DNA of 64,000 bases from Epichloe hybrida. Its lineage: Eukaryota > Ascomycota > Sordariomycetes > Hypocreales > Clavicipitaceae. Each line of letters starts with the position of its first letter. The first letter of the stretch is position 1. Below the pieces are notes generated by a model. That model ran no database searches, was not told the origin of the DNA, and was given only the letters and a program-made list of their open reading frames with translations. The stretch covers positions 2,480,001 through 2,544,000 of the forward strand of contig JAFEKR010000006.1 of assembly GCA_019022495.1 (NCBI GenBank), written 5' to 3'. Both the position numbers and the translations under genes were made by a program. Below are positions 58,886-64,000 of the stretch, in pieces.

Positions 58886-61800
58886 CCCCTAATATTATAA
58901 GTCTCTTTACCTATCCTTTAACATAAATCATTAATTTATTTAAATTAATTAAAGAGAAAAGTAATAAATTTGGTGATGATTTAGTTATTGCGTCTGCCGG
59001 ATTATTATTGCTATTAATCCACCTAACTTCGTAGATCTTATGCCTTTTGTATAATTAATAAAGGGCTATAATATTAATTATTAGTCTTTTCTCCTTTGTG
59101 GTTCCTAGCTTTATAAGATATTTATATAATAAAAAAGAATTAGTATAGAGAATTATAGGAATCTAAGGTATCTTTAATTAATCCGTGATCTAATATAGAG
59201 TTATGGAAATCGCGTAGGCAATATCTACGCCTTAAACTATACTATATAATTCGGAGGTAAGCGTGCTATAAGTAACTCTCTTGCTCTTTGTTAAGCTATA
59301 CGTAATAATATTACCTTTTACAATAAAGGTATTATTATCTTACATTATCTTATTGCTAATTATAATCACGTATCTAATCTATAAGCTTAAATCCTTATTA
59401 TTAGTAAGCGATTGATTTATAAACATAAAGAGCTTTGCCTCTTTAAGAACTAAAGAAATATATTATAGTCTGTGTTATTAATTCTTAATCTGCTACTTAA
59501 GGTGTTTATTAAAGCATGTAATATCTTCTGTAAAGAGCTCTTAGTGTTAAGCTATAATTAAAAGGTTATAGGAAGCTTCTAGTTAATATATAGTTATAAT
59601 ATAGCTTCCTTAGGCTTATTATTCTATATAGTCTTACTTTACTATTAGGGATTAAGGATTAACTTCCTTAATCTTCTAACTTTAGCCTTTTTAGGTTAAT
59701 ATTAGCAAGTTATTAGTGTTTTAGGTTAAGATATAGCTATTAAAGATAAGGGGATTCTTAGCGGTTAATTATTACTTTTCTTTAGCTATAAAATTAGCCT
59801 TCTAGAGCTCTTTCTCTTCTTTTTAGAAGAAGTTATTATTGCTTAGGCCTAATGTATTATTAGTTTGTATTCTAATAATGCTAAAGAGATTCTTATTATT
59901 TAGGGCTATGATTAATAAGCAGGGATTATAGGTTAAAGTTATTATATTAAGGTTATCCCTATAGTAACGGAAGTATATTACCTACTAGTGGGTTCTAGCC
60001 TTTATAATCCTATAAAGAGGTCTAATTAATTTAATTATAGTCCCTTCTAGAAAGAGATATGTAATTTGCTTTAGTAATCTCACGATAATTAGCCTTGTTA
60101 GCACTGTGTACGATTAAGTGTAGGCTTGTGTGATATCGCGAATCTAAAGGTAGATGCCTCTTCTTCTTAATAATAGAGCAATAGCTATAATTAGTTATTA
60201 GCTTGCACGTTATATTATTAGTAATTGCGTTAGGATAAATTCCTTTCCTTTGTTATTATAGCCTTGTATAATAAGATAAGATTTCTTATAGGGCAAGTCT
60301 GTTCCTTTGCCTTTAATCTCTCTAACTATATAAGAATCAAAGATTCTATAACCTCCGTGCTTCGCTAGGTTAAACTTAACAAATTTAAATATATCCTAAG
60401 CTTATAAAGCGTTAATCTTAGCTTAATTAGACTACTTAAAGGGTTTTCCTAGGGTTATAATCCTTCCTTCTTAGTAAAGCTAAAGGGTAAGGTTCTAATT
60501 AGCCTCTTCCTTTACTATAAGAAATGCTATACTTAGCATCCCTCTAGTTATAATCTCTTAAATAAAGGCCTCCTCTTAATCTTTATTTATAAGTATATAG
60601 AGCTAAACTAAGCTAATATCCTTCTTAGGGCTATAAGGTCTTCTTTTCCTTACTTTTATTCCTTTAGGGCATAGTAATAAGTCTTTAACTTAATAGCTTC
60701 CTCTTAGGGCCTTTTAGGCTTTATAAGCCTCTTTATTAGACTCTCCTATACTTATGAATTACACTATGAGGGCCTTTCTTAGTCTCCCTTGCTTTCTCTT
60801 AGCTAGTATTTATAGCTCTTTACTATCTTCTATTAGAGAATCTCTTTTATTAGTAGTAGTTAGTTATATAGTTACTTCTTTCTCTATGTTACTAGGCTTT
60901 ATCTCCTATTACTCTAGCGTATTATAGGGCTTTATCTCCTACTACTCTAGTCCCTTTATAATATATAAGTCTTTATAATAGGGCTTTACTACTATAGAGT
61001 AAAACTTTACTAGGCCATGGGGTATATTAATAGTATAAGTCTCTTTATTAGTAGCAAGCAGCTTATATAAGCTATGCTAGCTACCTTTCTCTCTTTATAT
61101 ATATATATTAGCTTATAGAGGTAGCTAATATATAGGCGCTATATTAGGGCTATTCTAGGCTCTAAGGGCATTATAGACCTACCATAAAGCTAAAAGATAT
61201 TAGACTTTATTAGTAGCTTTATAAATTACCTTAGCATATTAAATAATAGAGATACTTAGCGGTAACTTATCTATTATCCACGGGTAGCCTCCAAAGACTA
61301 GTATAGTTAGGATAATACTATTTAGGCCTATAGAGTTATTAATTACCTTAATAGCTATTTAGAGACGTTACTCTAGCGTAAGCTCTATTCTAATTAAGTC
61401 TATAATAATATTATAGGCTTAGCGTAGAGGTCTGTAATATCTCTTAACCTTTCTGATGCTATTATAGGCTTTAATTAGTATTTTACTAGTTTTAATTAAC
61501 ATTAATTAAGCATAATACCTGAATTCAGCGGAAGCAAAGTTATTGCTAGTATTGTGAATAATCTAGTCTAGAGGTCTAAGATAAGTATTAATCTAATATT
61601 CACGGATTATATCCTAGATATCTTAAGCCTTTTGCTTCTTTAGATTAAGGAATTAGGCTACTTAGAATAAGGTTACTAAATTAATAATATAAAGCACTAG
61701 TTAGCTATTGATTTATATAATATTAACAATAATCTTGTAGTTAAATTCATGGTTATCTTTGATTATAAACTTAAATTAACTAGGGGCCTTTCTATGCATC

Positions 61801-64000
61801 TAGTAGTGGTAGTAGACTTTGCTTAATTCCTTAATTACCTAGTGTTTAACTTTATAACTAGCTTAGTAAAGGATTTTTATAAGTTATTAAATAGAAGGGT
61901 AACTAAGTTAATAATATAATTAATAGATATCTCCTTCTAAAAGATAGAAGGTAACTATTTCTCTTACTTCTAGTAACTACTAAGGATAGCCCTATTATCG
62001 TATAATAGGTATAGTCTTATTACCTTAGATAAGTATATTAGTAAGGTTATTAATCTTAACTTACATTTTATCTATATTAGTAATTAAGAAAAGGAAGGGG
62101 GTAGCTATGTTAAGGATGTAGAATTAAAGCTCTCTAAGTTCTATAAGCATATAAAGGATTTCTCTTATAACTACTAATCTAGCGCTAAATATAATAATTT
62201 AGGGTTTATAGGGGGTTACCTTTAATAAAGGTATTAATCTTAATAGAGCCTTTACTTATGCCTCTCTTATAGTTAACTTTCCTGCGGTGCTAGTGTTAGG
62301 CATAATCCCTCTAAAGACCTTTTTAGAATAGCGTTCTTTAGAGACATAGTAAATTAAGCCTTTATTACACTCTTATAGCTTATAGAGCCCTTATTTAAGG
62401 AATATATATTAAAAAGCTTAATTATATAAGGTTGCTAGGATGTTAATATTAGCGGCGTTATAGTTAGTCTATAGTCCTAAATAGAAGAATTATATAATAC
62501 TTAGATATGCTATTAATAGTAGCTCCTCTATATTATTATTATTATCTTTAGCTTCTATCTAAGCTAAAAGATATAATTCCTAATTCTAACCTAAGCCTTT
62601 ATTAGGCTTATTATTATTTTACCCTTTATAGGAGGTAAGGAATACCTAGAATCTCTTCTCTAAAGGGGGTGTATAATATATTTTGCTAGCTTACTAGTAG
62701 TCTTTTTCCTTTTAATATTCTTTAGTAAAGTAATTAGAGGACTAGTAGCTACTCTTACTATATATAAAGTAGCGCTTAGTACTTAGCCTAGGGCTCTATC
62801 TATAATAACTTCCTCTGCCACAGAGGGGTAATTACTATCTATACTAATAATTAGTAAATATAGCCTCTAGAGGGTCTCCTTATTAGTACTAAAGGTATTA
62901 GGAGGGCCTCTTATTTAATTCCATAATAGTAATTACCTTACAGAGGTCTCTAGTAAGACTTTTAAAGCCTATAGAGTATATATATTTCACTATCTAATAT
63001 TTAGGCACACTAGCTATAGTGTTTAAGGCCTGCTTATAAAGTTTAGTATTTACTATTTTAGTAAGGTATAGGCCTTTATGGATTTTCTTAAGGGTTAATA
63101 ATATAATCTTAAGGCACTTAAGCTTGCTTTTATTAGAATTCTTCTTAATTATACTCTTTAGCGTTATACTACTTTACTTATAGTAATAGAATTACTAGTT
63201 GCTTTCTATCTTAAAGTATTAATAAATATAAGTAATTATCTCTTTATAGGAATAGTTATTCCTAAAGAGGTAATTAAGGTAGTATTGCTTAGTATTACCT
63301 ATTAATATAATAAGGAAAGCCTTCTAATAATATATTTAAGGAAAGTTAATTCTATTATACTTATTTTTAAAGAGTGTGATCTTTAGTATTAAGAAGTTAT
63401 ATAGCTTTCTACTATAGCGGTTACTATCCTTATATATCTTTATAAGCTCTAAGATTTTCTTTATAATCTAATCTTTAGAGGGGAATTACTATAAAGGCAT
63501 AATTTATTATAAATAATAGTCTACTAGTTATTCTTAATAATAATTATCCGGATAGAGCTATTAATATAATAGGGATTATCACGGGGGTTCTTATAAGAGT
63601 TTAAGCAATCTCTAGGGTTAGGGAAGGTTAATTTCTAGGGTAGGTTATTAGGGCTATTAATATTAAGGTTCTAGGGGTTTAGAAAATTATAGTCTTTCTT
63701 ATAATCTTTCCTATAACTAAAGGGGCATTAAGGTTTAATAAAGCACTTCCTTAAGTAATACTAGGATTAAATATCCTAGGCCTTGCCTAATAAGGACGCT
63801 ATAATCTTATAAAGAATTACGTAATTCTCTAACAATATCCTTAGATACCCTTTTAAAGGTATCTTTAAACTAGCCTTTAAAGTCTTCTTAGAATGATTCC
63901 TATAGGTTATTATCTCTCTAACCTTAATACTTACTAAGGTTAATAAATCTTATAATTTAGTTATTAAGCTTAAGCTATGTAGTAGTCTCTAGATTTAGCT
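58886..64000 (-). pseudogene. Inverted copy of Copia-C1 gag-pol, cut by window end
   Basis: Mirror of 39586-44700: RNase H near 58946-59426, RT near 59586-60386, integrase near 61256-61896, protease near 62256-62331, gag to 64000. It carries the same stop codons and the same Cys-to-Tyr and Asp-to-Asn changes as Copia-C1. The 5' leader and 5' LTR, if copied, lie outside the window. Confidence 0.87.

Larger units (their letters stand above)
54029..64000 (-). repeat. Giant inverted repeat, right arm, cut by window end
   Basis: Reverse complement of the left arm. It probably continues beyond 64000. It repeats all left-arm features in reverse order; these are listed below by position. Confidence 0.93.

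Noticed and set aside
1..64000. Mitochondrial genome, because of high AT content and few open frames
   Set aside because: No rRNA, tRNA or respiratory genes are seen. The content is nuclear retrotransposons with RIP, a nuclear process.

Overview
The window looks like a silent, transposon-packed AT-rich compartment of a filamentous ascomycete genome (Pezizomycotina). I find no intact host gene, tRNA, rRNA or CRISPR array. The longest start-to-stop open frames I see are 69 and 61 codons, and neither is a functional gene. Almost everything is a dead copy of a known transposon class. Differences between the paired LTRs I compared are essentially all C/T or G/A, TpA is very common, and CpA/TpG are scarce. 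Reading frames are broken mainly where CAA/CAG became TAA/TAG and TGG became TGA. That is the footprint of repeat-induced point mutation (RIP). Family labels (Copia-A to D, Gypsy-E, LINE-F, hAT-H, MITE-M) are mine.

Layout. 1-3309 is a Gypsy-E chromovirus with two LTRs but only the integrase/chromodomain part of pol. 3310 to about 8290 is a Tad1-like LINE, followed by about 1.1 kb of AT-rich sequence. From 9435 to 46624 there is one deep nest. A Copia-A LTR (9435-9509 plus 46394-46624) was split by Copia-D1 (minus strand, 9510-46389). D1 was entered by Copia-B1 (plus, 14421-45582). The 3' LTR of B1 was then hit twice, by hAT-H1 (20587-38187) and by Copia-C1 (38361-45126). hAT-H1 in turn received Copia-A1 (20794-27597), Copia-A2 (27765-34564) and the short element Copia-C2 (35739-37918). 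Target-site duplications of A1, A2, C2, C1 and H1 can be read, and the three pieces of the B1 3' LTR (208+165+451) add up to exactly the 824 bp of the uninterrupted copy at 53151-53974.

Beyond the nest lie a solo Gypsy-E LTR, a MITE with ~50-bp terminal inverted repeats, and Copia-D2 (47946 onward, plus). D2 is interrupted by hAT-H2 (50471-52762, 8-bp TSD GTTTTAGT) and by a truncated minus-strand Copia-B2 (53151-54031).

The most striking feature is a giant inverted repeat. 39586-49557 (left arm) and 54029-64000 (right arm, cut by the window edge) are reverse complements around a fixed axis (coordinates sum to 103586), with no net indel over 9,972 bp. The arms were base-identical in all six places I compared, about 1.3 kb in total. 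They carry RIP-mutated transposons, and ordinary copies of the same families elsewhere in the window differ from each other at many RIP sites. The inverted duplication is therefore younger than the RIP, or the arms are kept identical, or it is an assembly artefact. The inner junction shows a 3-bp TAG microhomology.

The genes do not form pathways. They are gag-pol, LINE and integrase relics, and their interest lies in the order of insertions, the RIP damage, the non-autonomous derivatives and the late inverted duplication.
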